DNA of 6,961 nucleotides from Aquiluna sp. (GTDB taxonomy: Bacteria > Actinomycetota > Actinomycetes > Actinomycetales > Microbacteriaceae), in assembly GCA_016780945.1 (NCBI GenBank), contig JADHKY010000057.1, positions 1 to 6,961 of the forward strand, read 5' to 3'. The position numbers were made by a program, and so were the translations under genes. Under the pieces are notes generated by a model. It searched no databases and had not been told where the DNA came from. It saw only the letters and a program-made list of their open reading frames with translations. Position 1 is the first letter of the stretch. Each line of letters begins with the position of its first letter. Below are positions 5,843-6,961 of this stretch, one piece after another.

Positions 5843-6961
5843 GCGATGAGGAGCTCGAGGTTGCCAAGGCAAACCTGCTGCGCGATGAGCTAAAGTCCTA
5901 CGAGCTCGAGGAAGACGACATTGAAATTCTCGAGACTGACCTCGATGACTACGGCTCTGAGACTTACCTCCCCGCCCCACCAGTATTAGCCGTTGTTGGA
6001 AGACCAAACGTTGGTAAGTCCGCGCTGGTGAATAGAATTCTCGGCCGCAGAGAGGCCGTGGTTGAGGACAAGCCTGGCATCACCAGGGACAGGGTGACCT
6101 ATCGGGCCGACTGGAACGGCAGGCAGATCTCGCTTGTGGACACTGGTGGCTGGGAAATTGATGCGGAGGGTATTCACCTCTCAGTTGCCGAGCAGGCTGA
6201 AGTTGCCGTTGAACTCGCCGATGCTGTGCTGTTTGTCGTCGATGCAATGGTTGGCCCGACCGCCTCTGACGAGCAGGTCGTGAAGATGCTTAGATCCTCG
6301 GGCAAGCCGGTGCTATTGGTTGCCAACAAGATTGATGACGCACACCTCGAACCAGAGGCGGCTTCGCTTTGGTCCTTAGGTCTAGGAGAGCCATACCCAG
6401 TCTCAGCGCTGCACGGTAGGGGAGTAGCGGACCTATTGGATGCAGCGATAAAGGTTTTGCCCCAGCAGTCCAAGATTGCACCCGATGAGTACATCGGGCC
6501 TCGAAGGGTTGCCCTGATTGGTAGGCCAAACGTTGGTAAGTCCTCGCTACTAAACAAGGCAACCGGGACCAATCGGGCAGTGGTCAACGAACTTGCCGGC
6601 ACAACTCGCGACCCGGTTGATGAGCAGGTCGAAATCTCGGGCAAGATCTGGAGGTTTGTTGACACTGCTGGTATTCGAAGGCGCATGCACCGTCAGCAGG
6701 GTGCTGACTTCTACGCCTCGCTTCGAACCGCAGCAGCCCTCGAGCGGGCTGAGGTGGCAGTGGTGCTATTCGATGTCACCGAACCCATCAGTGAGGCGGA
6801 CATTCGCATTGTTCAGCTCGCTTTAGATTCTGGTCGAGCTTTGGTTTTGGCATTCAACAAGTGGGACATGCTCGATGATGAGCGGCGCATCTACTTGGAG
6901 AAGGAGATTGAGTCTGATTTGGCACACGTCGACTGGGCCCCAAGGGTGAATCTCTCAGCTC
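5839..6961 (+). CDS. der: Tandem-domain GTPase Der/EngA (3' end outside window)
   Basis: Essential GTPase with two consecutive G domains that assists assembly of the 50S ribosomal subunit. 374 codons are visible without a stop; the protein is usually about 440-500 residues, so the end of G domain 2 and the C-terminal KH-like domain are missing. Domain 1 shows G1 GRPNVGKS (54-61), G2 GITRD (80-84), G3 DTGGW (101-105), G4 NKID (163-166) and G5 SAL (189-191). Domain 2 shows GRPNVGKS (228-235), AGTTRD (253-258), DTAG (275-278), NKWD (340-343) and NLSA at the window edge. About 48 residues precede domain 1, with 17 Asp/Glu and 3 Lys/Arg among the first 41. M. tuberculosis Der also has an acidic leader but a shorter one. 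The start overlaps the cmk stop by four bases (ATGA). RluB upstream also acts on 23S rRNA. Confidence 0.95.
   Translation, partial: MSDEELEVAKANLLRDELKSYELEEDDIEILETDLDDYGSETYLPAPPVLAVVGRPNVGKSALVNRILGRREAVVEDKPGITRDRVTYRADWNGRQISLVDTGGWEIDAEGIHLSVAEQAEVAVELADAVLFVVDAMVGPTASDEQVVKMLRSSGKPVLLVANKIDDAHLEPEAASLWSLGLGEPYPVSALHGRGVADLLDAAIKVLPQQSKIAPDEYIGPRRVALIGRPNVGKSSLLNKATGTNRAVVNELAGTTRDPVDEQVEISGKIWRFVDTAGIRRRMHRQQGADFYASLRTAAALERAEVAVVLFDVTEPISEADIRIVQLALDSGRALVLAFNKWDMLDDERRIYLEKEIESDLAHVDWAPRVNLSA
6004..6021 (+). repeat. First copy of an 18-base identity within der
   Basis: CCAAACGTTGGTAAGTCC encodes PNVGKS of G1 in GTPase domain 1. The same 18 bases recur at 6526-6543 in domain 2. It reflects the duplicated domain with the same codons retained, not a mobile repeat. 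Confidence 0.75.
6526..6543 (+). repeat. Second copy of an 18-base identity within der
   Basis: Exact copy of 6004-6021, encoding PNVGKS of G1 in GTPase domain 2, 522 bases further on and in the same reading frame. Confidence 0.75.

Noticed and set aside
2107..5915. Scattered recurrences of short CTCGAGGAGCT-like strings.
   Set aside because: They encode Leu-Glu-Glu runs in the preferred codons and show no regular spacing or flanking structure.
6174..6686. Minus-strand open frame of 170 codons opposite der.
   Set aside because: It is a serine-rich, low-complexity translation lying fully opposite the conserved GTPase domains, and I recognise no family in it.

Overview
The window is a dense, single-strand block of housekeeping genes. 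By eye the G+C is in the mid-to-upper 50s percent (line counts ranged from about 52 to 62%), with free use of AGG/AGA and CTA codons and of GTG and TTG starts. The gene order xerD - parA-like ATPase - scpA - scpB - rluB - (aroH - tyrA) - cmk - der matches the Actinobacteria; Mycobacterium tuberculosis carries the same core order around Rv1701-Rv1713. The moderate G+C, compact spacing and protein matches suggest a small-genome actinobacterium, plausibly a freshwater or marine Microbacteriaceae lineage of the Aquiluna/Rhodoluna kind. The phylum is well supported; the family is inference.

Layout. Positions 1-869 hold the 3' part of xerD, which starts before the window. After a 29-base gap containing only a ribosome binding site come a ParA/Soj-family ATPase (899-1723), scpA (1707-2510), scpB (2500-3048), the pseudouridine synthase rluB (3041-3784), an AroH-type chorismate mutase (3784-4146), an ACT-domain prephenate/arogenate dehydrogenase tyrA (4143-5210), cytidylate kinase cmk (5210-5842) and the 5' part of the GTPase der (5839-6961, running off the end). 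From parA onward each gene overlaps the next by 1 to 17 bases, so parA to der is almost certainly one transcription unit with translational coupling. I found no promoter, terminator, RNA gene, mobile element or CRISPR array, and no stretch over 30 bases lacks a gene.

The genes form three functional groups. XerD (chromosome dimer resolution), the ParA-like ATPase and ScpA/ScpB (kleisin and winged-helix partners of SMC) act in chromosome segregation. RluB and Der act on the large ribosomal subunit, and Cmk supplies CDP/dCDP. AroH and TyrA make two consecutive steps from chorismate towards tyrosine and sit as a two-gene cassette between rluB and cmk, which are adjacent in M. tuberculosis.

Nothing here looks like a new defence or mobile system. 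The points most worth a second look are a divergent cytidylate kinase (LID about nine residues shorter than in E. coli, and a conserved CMP-binding arginine replaced), the aroH-tyrA insertion, a Gln in the TyrA SHLPH motif, an orphan ParA in the scp operon, and an acidic N-terminal extension on Der.
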